NCBI GenBank assembly: GCA_017255395.1
Contig: JAFKDC010000006.1
Coordinates: 1-41,574 of the forward strand
Length of the DNA stretch: 41,574 bases
Direction: 5' to 3'
DNA from: Enemella evansiae
GTDB taxonomy: Bacteria; Pseudomonadota; Alphaproteobacteria; Rhodobacterales; Rhodobacteraceae
The position numbers were made by a program, and so were the translations under genes. The notes under the pieces are model-generated. The model was not told the DNA's origin and made no database searches. It worked only from the letters and a program-made list of their open reading frames with translations. This document shows, in pieces, positions 16,526 to 25,197 of this stretch. Numbering within the stretch: the stretch's first letter is position 1; every line of letters starts with the position of its first letter.

Positions 16526-17788
16526 GTGAACATCCTCATCCTCGGCAGCGGCGGGCGTGAACATGCGCTGGCCTGGGCGACCCTGCAGAACCCGAAATGC
16601 GACAAGCTGATCGTGGCGCCGGGCAATGCCGGGATCGAGCAGATCGCCGAATGCGCGCGGCTGGATATCGAGGACGGCAACGCGGTGGCCGAATTCGCGG
16701 GCGAGAACGCCATCGACCTCGTGATCGTCGGGCCAGAGGCGCCGCTGGCCGCCGGGGTGGCGGATCGCCTGCGCGACGCGGGCTTCGCGGTCTTCGGCCC
16801 CTCTGCCGCGGCGGCCCGGCTGGAGGCCTCGAAAAGCTTTACCAAGGAAATCTGCGACGTCGCGCAGGCCCCCACCGCCGCCTATGGCCACTTCACCGAT
16901 GCCGAGGCCGCCAAGGCCCATGTCCGCGCAGAGGGCGCGCCCATCGTCGTCAAGGCCGACGGGCTGGCGGCGGGCAAGGGCGTGATCATCGCCGAGAGCG
17001 TGGACGAGGCCTGCGCCGCCATCGACGACATGTTCGGCGGCTCTTTCGGGTCGGCGGGCGCCGAGGTGGTGATCGAGGAATTCATGACCGGCGAAGAGGC
17101 CTCTTTCTTCGTGCTGGTCGACGGCGAGACTTGCCTGCCCGTGGGCACCGCGCAGGACCACAAGCGCGTGGGCGAAGGCGACACCGGCCCGAACACCGGC
17201 GGCATGGGCGCCTATTCACCGGCGCCGGTGATGACCCCCGAGGTCACGCAGCGCGCGCTGGACGAGATCGTCCGCCCCACCATGGCGGAAATGGCGCGGC
17301 GGGGAACGCCCTATCAGGGGGTGCTCTACGTCGGCCTGATGATCGAAGACGGCGCGCCCCGGCTGGTGGAATACAACGTCCGCTTCGGTGACCCCGAGTG
17401 CCAGGTGCTGATGATGCGGCTTGGCGCGCAGGCGCTGGACCTGATGCATGCCGCCGCCGAGGGCCGCCTGGCCGAGGCGCAGGTGACATGGGCCGACGAC
17501 CACGCCATGACGGTGGTCCTGGCGGCGCGGGGCTACCCCGGCGCCTATGAAAAGGGCAGCGTGATCAAGGGGCTGAATGCCCTGCCCGAGGACAGCTTTC
17601 ACATGACCTTCCATGCCGGCACCACGGCGAAGGACGGGGCGGTGACCGCCTCCGGCGGGCGCGTCCTGAACTGCACCGCGCGCGGCGCCACGCTGGCAGA
17701 GGCGCAACAACGCGCCTACGCGCTGGTCGATGCCATCGACTGGCCCGAAGGCTTCTGCCGCCGGGACATCGGCTGGCGCGCGCTCTGA
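16526..17788 (+). CDS. purD: Phosphoribosylamine-glycine ligase (GAR synthetase)
   Basis: Second step of de novo purine synthesis: ATP + 5-phosphoribosylamine + glycine -> GAR. The 420-residue protein has the N-terminal signature [18 protein letters not shown], the ATP-grasp domain ([34 protein letters not shown]), the conserved [24 protein letters not shown] and the catalytic [12 protein letters not shown]. The start is the GTG at 16526 with AAAGGAGA upstream. Divergent xseA lies 148 bp away across the repeat element. No other purine-synthesis gene is adjacent. Confidence 0.97.
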   Translation: MNILILGSGGREHALAWATLQNPKCDKLIVAPGNAGIEQIAECARLDIEDGNAVAEFAGENAIDLVIVGPEAPLAAGVADRLRDAGFAVFGPSAAAARLEASKSFTKEICDVAQAPTAAYGHFTDAEAAKAHVRAEGAPIVVKADGLAAGKGVIIAESVDEACAAIDDMFGGSFGSAGAEVVIEEFMTGEEASFFVLVDGETCLPVGTAQDHKRVGEGDTGPNTGGMGAYSPAPVMTPEVTQRALDEIVRPTMAEMARRGTPYQGVLYVGLMIEDGAPRLVEYNVRFGDPECQVLMMRLGAQALDLMHAAAEGRLAEAQVTWADDHAMTVVLAARGYPGAYEKGSVIKGLNALPEDSFHMTFHAGTTAKDGAVTASGGRVLNCTARGATLAEAQQRAYALVDAIDWPEGFCRRDIGWRAL

Positions 17789-17890
17789 CACCGCGCCCGC
17801 CCGTCACGCGCGGGGCGGGGCATCCCGCCATACTCCCAGGCGATCCGATACAGGATTGCCAAGGGGCGGCCCGCGCGCCACTGTGACGCG

Positions 17891-18487
17891 ATGGCCCAGA
17901 GGTTCACCTACAAACCCGCCCTCCTGCGCGCGGCCTGCGACTGGGTGCTGGACGGCACGCGCCTGACCGGCCCCCGGACCGATCTGGACCTGCCGGAGGT
18001 CACGGCGGCGCGCTTCGTCGAAAGCTCTGTCCAGACCCTGCGGCACCGGCGGCTCGACCTCTATCACCCCGGCGGCACGGTGCGCCTGTCTGCCAATCTG
18101 CCAAGTTCTTCCGGCCCGACCGAACCCAACCGCGCCGCGCATCGCTCCCTGATGCTGGCGGTCGCAGAGGCCCTGCCCCCGGACACCCCCGTCGCCATCG
18201 GAGAGGCCCCAGCCCTGCGCGGTCTCAAGTTCGGCATCGGCGTCTTCGCGGTGCTGATGGGCGGCGGGCTCGCGGTGACCGCCATGACCGTGGGCATGAA
18301 CCGGAATGCCATCACCGAGGCCGGGCTTGGCATGGCGGCCCTGACGCTCTTCGGTCTCTGGTACGCGGCGCGGAACGCACCATGGGTCCGGCAGCAGGAA
18401 GTGCCCGCCGAAACGCTGCCGATGCTGATCCGGGTGCTCGACGGCGTGTTGCCAGAGGATGACGCGCCCCGGCCCATCGGGGCGTAG
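17891..18487 (+). CDS. Hypothetical membrane protein with two transmembrane segments
   Basis: A 198-residue protein that I do not recognise. The first half is soluble and Arg/Leu-rich, with a probable beta region around LRHRRLDLYHPGGTVRLS. Two closely spaced hydrophobic segments follow at LKFGIGVFAVLMGGGLAVTA and ITEAGLGMAALTLFGLWYA, with a short loop between. A cytoplasmic or periplasmic tail containing LPMLIRVLDGVLPEDD ends the protein. The start at 17891 has no strong Shine-Dalgarno. It lies 102 bp after purD in the same direction and converges on the 5-formyl-THF cyclo-ligase gene. The function is unknown. Confidence 0.75.
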   Translation: MAQRFTYKPALLRAACDWVLDGTRLTGPRTDLDLPEVTAARFVESSVQTLRHRRLDLYHPGGTVRLSANLPSSSGPTEPNRAAHRSLMLAVAEALPPDTPVAIGEAPALRGLKFGIGVFAVLMGGGLAVTAMTVGMNRNAITEAGLGMAALTLFGLWYAARNAPWVRQQEVPAETLPMLIRVLDGVLPEDDAPRPIGA

Positions 18488-18490
18488 AGC

Positions 18491-18526
18491 AGGAGGGCCG
18501 CGCCGTTGCTCGGCACGGGCCCTCCT
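18491..18526. terminator. Hairpin between convergent genes
   Basis: AGGAGGGCC at 18491-18499 pairs perfectly with GGCCCTCCT at 18518-18526. It lies between the stop codons of the convergent membrane-protein and cyclo-ligase genes, so it could act on both strands. No U-tract is present on the plus strand. Confidence 0.5.
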
Positions 18527-18552
18527 CGGCGCAAAAAACGACCCGGCCCGTG

Positions 18553-19116
18553 TCACCCGACCGGCGTGATCACCTCGCGCTCCGTCACGATCAGGTCAAG
18601 CGGCTGGTCGGTCGGCTCCAGCGGCAGGCCCTCCATCTCCTGCGCGGCAAAGGCAAAGCCCACGGCCAGCGTCGACCGCTTCGCGCGCAGCCTCTCCAGC
18701 GTGCGGTCGTAGAAACCGCCGCCATAGCCCAATCGCCCACCGGCGCGGTCGAAGGCCACCAGCGGCACGATCAGCAGCTCTGGCTCCATCCACTCGGGCG
18801 TCTCGGGCACCGCCGCGCCGAAGGGACCGTCGATCAGCGGCATGTCCGGTTCCCACAGGGCGAAGCGCAGCGGCAGCCCCGCGCCCTCGATCACCGGCAC
18901 GCCGACCGGCCCGTGGGCCGCGGCCTCGGCCATGGCGGGCAGCGGGTCGATCTCTGTCCTGATCGGCAGGAAACCCGAGACAGGTACCCCCCGATAGCCT
19001 GCCAGAACCTCGCTCAACCGGCCCGCCGCGCCCGGAATCCGGGCCTGAAACGCTTGTTTCCGGGCTGCGAAGGCCGCCTTGCGGGCCGCGGCCTTGGCCT
19101 CTTCCAGCCGCGTCAC
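18553..19116 (-). CDS. 5-formyltetrahydrofolate cyclo-ligase
   Basis: Converts 5-formyl-THF to 5,10-methenyl-THF with ATP, returning the storage folate to the one-carbon pool. The 187-residue protein has the N-terminal basic helix (EEAKAAARKAAFAARKQAF), YRGVPVSGFLPIRTEIDP and the diagnostic GRLGYGGGFYDRTL motif near the C-terminal third. The start is a GTG at 19116 that overlaps the TGA of mgtE by four bases (GTGA), so translation is probably coupled. In many bacteria this gene sits beside zapA/ssrS, so the mgtE link here is different. A longer reading frame upstream lies inside mgtE and is a shadow. Confidence 0.9.
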   Translation of the reverse strand: MTRLEEAKAAARKAAFAARKQAFQARIPGAAGRLSEVLAGYRGVPVSGFLPIRTEIDPLPAMAEAAAHGPVGVPVIEGAGLPLRFALWEPDMPLIDGPFGAAVPETPEWMEPELLIVPLVAFDRAGGRLGYGGGFYDRTLERLRAKRSTLAVGFAFAAQEMEGLPLEPTDQPLDLIVTEREVITPVG

Positions 19117-20504
19117 AGCAGCACCAGAACGGCAAGGCCGAGGAAGGCGAAGAACCCGACCACATCCGTGACCGTCGTCACGAAGGCGCCCGAGGCCAGC
19201 GCCGGGTCGACGCCCGCCTTCTCCAGCAGGACCGGGATCATGATCCCGGCCAGACCCGCGATCACCAGGTTGATGACCATGGCCGAGGCGATCACGCCCC
19301 CCAGCGCCGGAGAGCCGAACCAGACGATACCCACGATCCCCATGATCACCGCGAAGGCGCAACCGTTGATCAGACCCACCGCTGCCTCGCGCCGGATGAC
19401 GCGCCAGATGTTCGCGGTGGTCAGGTCCTTGGTCGCCAAGGCCCGCACCGCAACCGTCAGCGACTGCGTGCCCGCATTGCCCCCCATCGAAGCAACGATG
19501 GGCATCAGCACCGCCAGTGCCACGACCGTCGCAATGGCATCCTCGAACTGCGCGATCACCAGGCTGGCCAGCACCGCCGTCACCAGGTTCACCGCCAGCC
19601 AGGGAAAGCGCCGCTTGGTGGTTTCCACCACCGAGTCCGAGAGGCTCGATTCCTCGTCCACACCGGCCAGACGCAGGATGTCCTCGGCGTTTTCCTCGTC
19701 CAGCACCGCCATGGCGTCGTCGATGGTGATCTGGCCCACCAGCCGGTCGTTTTCATCCACCACGGGGGCCGAGATCAGGTGGTACTGGTTGAAGGCATAG
19801 GCCACGTCGCCCTCGTACTGGGTGACGGGGATGGTGTGAAAGGTGTCCTCGACGATGGACTTCAGCAGCACCTCGCGGCGCGAGGCCATCAGCTTGCCCA
19901 GCGTGACATTGCCCACGGGGCGCAGCTTGGGGTCCACCAGAACGATGTGGTAGAACTGTTCGGGCAGGTGGTCCGAGTTGCGCAGGAAGTCGATCATCTC
20001 GCCGACGTTCCAGTATTCCGGCGCCATCACCACCTCGCGCTGCATCAGGCGCCCGGCGGAATACTCGGGGTAGGTCAGCGACTGCTGCACGGCGGCGCGG
20101 TCGCCTGCCTCCAGCGCGCCAAGGATGGCCTCTTGCTGCGGCGCGTCGAGGTCTTCCAGCAGGTCGACCACGTCGTCGCTGTCCAACTCGCGCACGGCGT
20201 CGGCCAGCACCTCGGGATGCAGGATGCCGATGACTTCCTCGCGGATCGCCTCGTCCAGCTCCGACAGGATCTCGCCGTCGAACTCCTTGCCGTAGAGCTT
20301 GATCAGCCGCATCCGGTCGAAGGCGTTGATCTGCTCCAGAAGGTCGGCGATGTCGGCGGCGTGCAGCGGCTCCATCAGGGCGACCAGCTGCGCGCGGTCC
20401 TCGACATCGACCGCGTAAAGGATCTGCGCCACCGCCTTGCGGTCCAGCGTATAGGCGTCCTCGCGCTCCGCCTCCGCCGCCAGGGCCTCTGCGTCTTCTG
20501 CCAT
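19113..20504 (-). CDS. mgtE: Magnesium transporter MgtE
   Basis: Inner-membrane Mg2+ channel gated by cytosolic Mg2+. The 463-residue protein has an N-terminal helical superhelix domain (DIADLLEQINAFDRMRLIKLYG, VVDLLEDLDAPQQEAILGAL), two CBS domains (VGNVTLGKLMASRREVLLKSI; DRLVGQITIDDAMAVLDEENAEDILRLAG) and a C-terminal membrane part of about five helices. The pore signature appears as PIVASMGGNAGTQSLTVAVRAL. I chose the ATG at 20504, which has GGAGGG upstream; an in-frame ATG at 20615 would add 37 residues and is unconvincing. The downstream cyclo-ligase overlaps its stop. It is divergent from guaD. Confidence 0.95.
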   Translation of the reverse strand: MAEDAEALAAEAEREDAYTLDRKAVAQILYAVDVEDRAQLVALMEPLHAADIADLLEQINAFDRMRLIKLYGKEFDGEILSELDEAIREEVIGILHPEVLADAVRELDSDDVVDLLEDLDAPQQEAILGALEAGDRAAVQQSLTYPEYSAGRLMQREVVMAPEYWNVGEMIDFLRNSDHLPEQFYHIVLVDPKLRPVGNVTLGKLMASRREVLLKSIVEDTFHTIPVTQYEGDVAYAFNQYHLISAPVVDENDRLVGQITIDDAMAVLDEENAEDILRLAGVDEESSLSDSVVETTKRRFPWLAVNLVTAVLASLVIAQFEDAIATVVALAVLMPIVASMGGNAGTQSLTVAVRALATKDLTTANIWRVIRREAAVGLINGCAFAVIMGIVGIVWFGSPALGGVIASAMVINLVIAGLAGIMIPVLLEKAGVDPALASGAFVTTVTDVVGFFAFLGLAVLVLL

Positions 20505-20631
20505 GTTCTGCCCTCCGGATTCCTGCTGGCCGAAACCTAGGGCAAGGTCGCGCGCGGCAACAGGGGGCACGGACGATTTACCTTTCTGCACGCGCAGCAT
20601 AGGCTGATTTTCCACCAGTGGGAGAGCACAA

Positions 20632-21933
20632 ATGGCCGAAGAAACCCTGCACCTGGGCCAGACCCTGCATTTCGAGGCCGATCCCTTCGCCGCCGGCCCG
20701 TCCGCCGCGCGCCACGACAGCGCCGGTGCGATTCTGGTCGCGGGCGGCAGAATCCGCGCCCTCGGCAGTGCCGCCAGCCTGCGCGCCGCCCATCCGCGGG
20801 CCCGGGTGGTGGACCACGGACAGGCGCTGCTGACCGCGGGCTTCGTCGATGCCCATGTGCACTATCCGCAGACCCGGATCATCGCCAGCTGGGGCAAGCG
20901 GCTGATCGACTGGCTGAACAGCTACACCTTCCCCGAGGAAATGCGCCTTGGCGATCCGGCCTATGCGCGCGCCGTGGCGGAAGATTACCTCGACCTCGTG
21001 CTGGCGCAGGGCACGACGACGGTCTGCAGCTATGCCACGATCCACCCCGGCTCCGTCGATGCGATCTTTCAGGCGGCAGAGGCGCGCGGCATGCGCGTGC
21101 TGGCGGGCAAGACCTGCATGGACCGCAACGCGCCCGAGGGCCTGCGCGACACGGCGCGATCCGCCTATGACGACAGCAAGGCGCTGCTGGACCGCTGGCA
21201 CGGGTGCGGTCGCGCCTCCTACGTGATCACGCCGCGCTTCTCGCCCACCTCGACACCCGAACAACTCTCGGCGCTCGGCGCGCTCTGGGCCGAACACCCG
21301 GATTGCCTGATGCAGACCCACCTCAGCGAACAGCTGGACGAAATCGCCTGGGTCCGGTCGCTGTTTCCGCAGGCGCGCGACTACCTCGACACCTACGAGG
21401 CGCATGGGCTTCTGGGCCCAAACGGCCTCTACGGCCACGCCATCCACCTGGAACCCCGCGAGACCGACCGCCTGTCCGAGGTCGGCGCCGCCCTCATCCA
21501 CTGCCCGACCTCGAACAGCTTCATCGGCTCCGGCCTCTTCGACATGGCGGGGCTGACCGCGCGCGGCCTGCGCGTGGGGCTGGCCACCGACACCGGCGGC
21601 GGCTCATCCTTCTCGATGCTGCGCACCATGGCCGCGGCCTACGAGATCGGTCAACTGCGCGGCACGCCGCTGCATGCCAGCGAACTGATCTGGCTCGCCA
21701 CGCAGGGCTCGGCCCGCGCCCTGCGCCTCGACGACCGGATCGGCAACCTCGCTCCGGGGATGGAGGCCGATTTCATCGCGCTAAACCTCGCCTCGACCCC
21801 CGCCATCGCGCAGCGCGCGGCACGGGCCGAAGACATCTGGGAAGCCCTCTTCGCAACGATCATGATGGGCGACGACCGCGCCATCGCGGGGACATGGGTC
21901 GCAGGCCAAAGGGCGTCCCCCGCCGCATCCTGA
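20632..21933 (+). CDS. guaD: Guanine deaminase
   Basis: Amidohydrolase that converts guanine to xanthine and ammonia in purine catabolism. The 433-residue protein has metal ligands in FVDAHVHYPQT (HxH), His in QTHLSEQLDE, His in GHAIHLE and Asp in GLATDTGGGSSFSML. MDRNAPEGLRDTA and ERDxxx-like segments are typical of the bacterial guanine-deaminase group, as is ASWGKRLIDWLNSYTFPEE. The ATG at 20632 has GGGAG about 8 bases upstream. The gene is divergent from mgtE and followed by a repeat-element copy. An 8-oxoguanine-deaminase-type relative is 600 bp downstream on the other strand. No xanthine dehydrogenase gene is in the window. Confidence 0.94.
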   Translation: MAEETLHLGQTLHFEADPFAAGPSAARHDSAGAILVAGGRIRALGSAASLRAAHPRARVVDHGQALLTAGFVDAHVHYPQTRIIASWGKRLIDWLNSYTFPEEMRLGDPAYARAVAEDYLDLVLAQGTTTVCSYATIHPGSVDAIFQAAEARGMRVLAGKTCMDRNAPEGLRDTARSAYDDSKALLDRWHGCGRASYVITPRFSPTSTPEQLSALGALWAEHPDCLMQTHLSEQLDEIAWVRSLFPQARDYLDTYEAHGLLGPNGLYGHAIHLEPRETDRLSEVGAALIHCPTSNSFIGSGLFDMAGLTARGLRVGLATDTGGGSSFSMLRTMAAAYEIGQLRGTPLHASELIWLATQGSARALRLDDRIGNLAPGMEADFIALNLASTPAIAQRAARAEDIWEALFATIMMGDDRAIAGTWVAGQRASPAAS

Positions 21934-21946
21934 ACGCGCCCCGCGC

Positions 21947-22002
21947 TTCTTCTGTCCGAAAATATCCCGGGGGGCTCCGCAGAAGCGGGGGCAGAGCCCC
22001 CT
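21947..22002 (-). repeat. Intergenic repeat element, copy 4 (inverted)
   Basis: On the minus strand: hairpin GGGGGC-TCT-GCCCCC (21987-22001), spacer, CCCCGGGATATTTT and GGACAGAAGAA. It lies between the convergent guaD and CAP-domain genes. On the plus strand the hairpin is followed by TCTTT, so it may double as a guaD terminator. Confidence 0.86.
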
Positions 22003-22065
22003 CTTTGCGCGCCCCTCCGCACGGTCATCCCCGGGCCGGCCTTCCGCCGGCACCGGAGCCGCGCC

Positions 22066-22509
22066 TCAGCAGCCGTCGCGGCCCAGCACCAGCACCCAGA
22101 TGTCGCCCTGCGCGCGCACCAGCCCATAGTCCGTGACCCGCGGCATCGACAGGTTGGCGCGGTGGCCCGGCGATGCGACCCAGTCGCCCATGACCTCCGC
22201 CAGACCGCCCTGCCCCCTGGCGATGTTCTCGGCCACCGCGCAGGCGCCGTAGCCCGCCCGGCGGACCCGCACCATGACATCGCTGCCGTCAGAGCCGCGA
22301 TGGTCGAAGAAGCCGCCCCGCATCATGTCCAGCGCATGAGCCAAGGCGGCTTGTTCCAGTTTCTCGGAGGGGGCGACGGTTCCCAGCCCCTGCTCGGCCC
22401 GGAAGCCGTTCAGCATCTGCCGCGCCTGTTGGGCGCCTGCCGGATCAACGCCTGCACCGCAAGCGGCCAGACCAAGCAGCAACGGGAACATCCATCGCGA
22501 AACCGTCAT
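22066..22509 (-). CDS. CAP-domain (SCP-like) lipoprotein
   Basis: A 147-residue secreted protein. MTVSRWMFPLLLGLAACGAG is a lipoprotein signal peptide with the lipobox LAAC, so the mature protein is probably anchored in a membrane from Cys17. The rest is a bacterial CAP/SCP domain: MLNGFRAEQGL, ALAHALDMMRGGFFDHRGSDG, AENIARG, EVMGDWVASPGHRANL and DYGLV. The His and Glu positions typical of CAP proteins are present. The role of bacterial CAP proteins is mostly unknown. The ATG at 22509 has GGAGG seven bases upstream. It is downstream of the deaminase gene on the same strand, with a 22-base gap, so the two are probably cotranscribed. Confidence 0.9.
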   Translation of the reverse strand: MTVSRWMFPLLLGLAACGAGVDPAGAQQARQMLNGFRAEQGLGTVAPSEKLEQAALAHALDMMRGGFFDHRGSDGSDVMVRVRRAGYGACAVAENIARGQGGLAEVMGDWVASPGHRANLSMPRVTDYGLVRAQGDIWVLVLGRDGC

Positions 22510-22531
22510 AAAAAAACCTCCGAACCCGGTC

Positions 22532-23881
22532 TCAGACGCCCTCGGCCAAGGCCCTTGCCAGACGCGTCTGATTGCGGATCGCCTTCTCCAGATCGAAGCT
22601 GACGATCCGGCCATCCCGCACCACCACGCGCCCTTCCACCAAAAGATGGCACACGCGGGTCGGCCCCGCCAGCAAAAGTGCCGCCGGGTCCCAGCTTCCG
22701 GCGCTCTCGATGCCCGAGACATCCCAAAGCGCCAGATCGGCGCGCTTGCCCACCGCGATCTGTCCGCAATCGAACCGGCCCAGCACCTCGGCCCCGCCCC
22801 GCGTCGCGATCCACAGCGCCTCGCGCGCGCTCATCGCGTCGGCGCCGCGCGCGACCCGTTGCAGCAGCATCGCCTGCCGCGCCTCGCCCACCAGCGACCC
22901 CGCGTCGTTCGAGGCCGATCCGTCGACTCCAAGGCCGACCCTTACCCCGGCGTCGCGCATCGCCCGCACCGGCGCGATCCCCGACCCCAGCCGACAGTTG
23001 GAACAGGGGCAATGCGCCACGCCGGTGCGCGACCGGGCAAAGAGGTCGATCTCGGCCCCGTCCAGCTTCACGCAATGGGCGTGCCAGACATCCTCGCCGG
23101 TCCAGCCAAGATCCTCGGCATATTGCCCGGGGCGGCAGCCGAACTGCGCCTCGGAATAGGCGATATCCTCGTCGTTCTCGGCCAGATGCGTGTGCAGCAT
23201 CACGCCCTTGTCCCGCGCCAGCAGGGCGGCGTCGCGCATCAGCTCGCGGCTGACGCTGAAAGGCGAACAGGGCGCCACGCCGACGCGCACCATGGCACCC
23301 TCGCGCGGGTCGTGGAAGGCGTCGATCACCCGGATGCAATCCTCGAGGATCGCCGCTTCGCGTTCCACCAGCGCATCCGGCGGCAACCCGCCCGCGCTTT
23401 CGCCGATGCTCATGGCGCCGCGCGTCGGATGAAAGCGCAGCCCGACCTCGGCGGCGGCGTGGATGGTGTCCTCAAGCCGGGCGCCGTTGGGGTAGAGGTA
23501 CAGGTGATCCGACGACAGCGTGCAGCCCGACAGCGCCAGTTCCGCAAGCCCGATCTGGGCCGAGACGTAAATCTCCTCGGGCCCGAACCGGGACCAGATC
23601 GGGTAAAGCGTCTTGAGCCAGCCGAACAGCAGCGCGTCCTGCCCGCCCGGCACCGCGCGGGTCAGGGTCTGGTACAGGTGGTGGTGCGTGTTCACCAATC
23701 CCGGTGTCACGACATGGCGCGCGGCGTCGATCACCTCGGCCCCCGCCGGATCCAGCCCCGGCCCGATCCCGGCGATCACCCCGTCGCGGATGCGAATGTC
23801 GGTGTTTGCAAGCTCTGCCCCGGGATCGTCCATGGTCAGGACGGTGCGCGCATTGCGAATGAGAATATCGGTCTGTGTCAT
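22532..23881 (-). CDS. 8-oxoguanine deaminase-type amidohydrolase
   Basis: A 449-residue amidohydrolase of the TrzN/AtzA/guanine-deaminase superfamily. Motifs: GLVNTHHHLYQTLTRAVPG, MLHTHLAEND, DVWHAHCVKLD and LGVDGSASNDAG, giving the His/His/His/Asp metal site. The overall sequence, notably the LTRAVP segment and SNCRLGSGIAPVRAM, resembles enzymes shown to deaminate 8-oxoguanine to urate in Pseudomonas. Other possibilities within the family include hydroxyatrazine-like or S-adenosylhomocysteine deaminases, so the substrate is inferred. The ATG at 23881 has GAGGGG a few bases upstream. The gene precedes the CAP lipoprotein gene and lies near guaD, suggesting a purine-catabolism neighbourhood. 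Confidence 0.87.
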   Translation of the reverse strand: MTQTDILIRNARTVLTMDDPGAELANTDIRIRDGVIAGIGPGLDPAGAEVIDAARHVVTPGLVNTHHHLYQTLTRAVPGGQDALLFGWLKTLYPIWSRFGPEEIYVSAQIGLAELALSGCTLSSDHLYLYPNGARLEDTIHAAAEVGLRFHPTRGAMSIGESAGGLPPDALVEREAAILEDCIRVIDAFHDPREGAMVRVGVAPCSPFSVSRELMRDAALLARDKGVMLHTHLAENDEDIAYSEAQFGCRPGQYAEDLGWTGEDVWHAHCVKLDGAEIDLFARSRTGVAHCPCSNCRLGSGIAPVRAMRDAGVRVGLGVDGSASNDAGSLVGEARQAMLLQRVARGADAMSAREALWIATRGGAEVLGRFDCGQIAVGKRADLALWDVSGIESAGSWDPAALLLAGPTRVCHLLVEGRVVVRDGRIVSFDLEKAIRNQTRLARALAEGV

Positions 23882-23969
23882 GTCAGCCCCTCACGATCTG
23901 CCCTTTTCGGTGAGAGACGAAAACGACGCCCGCCGGAAAAGGGAAAGTGCGCGGGGCCGCACGGCAAGC

Positions 23970-24776
23970 CTAGACCGTGGATCGCAGCAGGTCCAGTGCC
24001 GCCGCATGCACCGAGGGGTTCGCCGCCGCCAGCGCGCGACCGCCGCCATGCGCCGGACCACCCTGCCAGTCGGTGACGATGCCGCCCGCCGCCTCGATCA
24101 CCGCGATCGGCGCCTGTATGTCATAGGCCTGAAGCCCCGCTTCGATCACAAGGTCGATCTGCCCCGCCGCCAGCAGCGCATAGGCGTAGCAATCCATCCC
24201 GTAGCGCACCAGCTTGACCTGCTCGGCGACGCGCCGGAAGGCCGCGCCCTCTTCGGGTGTTCCGACCTCGGGGAATGTCGTGAAGAGAACCGCATCGGAC
24301 AGCCCCGCCGTCGCCCGCGTCGCCAGGGGCGCGCCGCCATGCGGCCCGGTCCATTCGGCCAGCCCAGGGCCGCCGACAAAGCGTTCCTGCGTGTAGGGCT
24401 GGTCGACGACCCCCAGGAACGGGCCGCTCTCGTCGCTGACCGCGATCAGCACGCCCCAGGTCGGGGTCCCGGACAGAAATGCGCGGGTTCCGTCGATGGG
24501 ATCGAGCACCCAGGTCAGCCCGCTGGAGCCGTCGGAGCGCCCGAATTCTTCGCCAAGGATGGCATCCTGTGGCCGGTGCTTCGCCAGCACCGCGCGCATC
24601 GCCTCTTCGGCGGCGCGGTCGGCCTGCGTGACCGGGTCGAAGCCCTCGGTGGCCTTGTTGGCCGCGGACAGATCGGCGCGACGGAACCAAGGCAATATGG
24701 CCGCACGCGCGACATCCGCCACCGCATGGGCGGTGGCGATCAGGTCTTTGTCGATGTCACTGTTTCGTCCCGCCAT
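23970..24776 (-). CDS. hisN: Inositol monophosphatase family protein, histidinol-phosphatase (HisN) type
   Basis: A Mg2+-dependent phosphatase of the inositol monophosphatase fold, 268 residues. Motifs are GEEFG (metal Glu), WVLDPIDGTRAFLSGTPTWG (metal Asp pair) and AYDIQAPIAVIEAAGGIVTDW near the C-terminus. The TRAFLSG and Y-x-Q segments are typical of the HisN-type members that hydrolyse histidinol phosphate, but inositol or fructose phosphates cannot be excluded. The second of two nearby ATGs (24776) is preferred because GGGAG is eight bases upstream; the first (24782) would be too close. No other his genes are adjacent. Confidence 0.85.
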   Translation of the reverse strand: MAGRNSDIDKDLIATAHAVADVARAAILPWFRRADLSAANKATEGFDPVTQADRAAEEAMRAVLAKHRPQDAILGEEFGRSDGSSGLTWVLDPIDGTRAFLSGTPTWGVLIAVSDESGPFLGVVDQPYTQERFVGGPGLAEWTGPHGGAPLATRATAGLSDAVLFTTFPEVGTPEEGAAFRRVAEQVKLVRYGMDCYAYALLAAGQIDLVIEAGLQAYDIQAPIAVIEAAGGIVTDWQGGPAHGGGRALAAANPSVHAAALDLLRSTV

Positions 24777-24825
24777 GCGCATTCTCCCTTCGCGGTCGAA
24801 GGGCTAGCGCAGGACCCGGCCGGGC

Positions 24826-25197
24826 TCAAGCCACGTCGGACATCACCCGGGCCAGTTCGAACAGGCGGCGGCGCTGGTTCTCGGGCATCGCGTAATAGGA
24901 ACGCACAAGATCAAGGGCTTCCTTGTCGCCAAGGATGTCCGCCGGAACACTGTCGGTCGCCTCGATCTCGGCGCCTTCGTTTTCGATGCCCTCGAAGAAG
25001 AAGCTGACCGGCACTTCCAGCGCGTCGGCGATGTCCCACAGCCGAGAGGCGCTGACCCGGTTCGCGCCGGTCTCGTATTTCTGGATCTGCTGAAATTTGA
25101 TGCCGACCCGTTCGGCCAGTTGTTGCTGGGTCATGCCCACAAGCCAGCGACGGTGACGAATGCGCTTGCCGACATGTACATCAACGGGGTGTGCCAT
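24826..25197 (-). CDS. XRE-family helix-turn-helix transcriptional regulator (PraR-like)
   Basis: A 123-residue regulator with a Cro/C1-type HTH in the N-terminal half (VGKRIRHRRWLVGMTQQQLAERVGIKFQQIQKYETGANRVSASRL). The C-terminal half is a short helical region (ALDLVRSYYAMPENQRRRLFELARVM). The pattern is very like the PraR/SinR-type regulators common in alphaproteobacteria, which affect surface and quorum-related genes, but the target here is unknown. The ATG at 25197 has AGGAAG upstream. It is divergent from the quinone oxidoreductase-like gene, across an AT-richer spacer of 288 bases. Confidence 0.88.
   Translation of the reverse strand: MAHPVDVHVGKRIRHRRWLVGMTQQQLAERVGIKFQQIQKYETGANRVSASRLWDIADALEVPVSFFFEGIENEGAEIEATDSVPADILGDKEALDLVRSYYAMPENQRRRLFELARVMSDVA

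Noticed and set aside
16378-16875. Longer N-terminus for xseA reading through the repeat element
   Set aside because: The extension would translate the intergenic repeat and part of the divergent purD start, and the family N-terminus begins at 16377.
18553-19362. Longer form of the 5-formyl-THF cyclo-ligase starting at 19362
   Set aside because: The extra 82 residues are Gly/Arg-rich shadow sequence inside mgtE, and the GTG at 19116 gives the normal family length.
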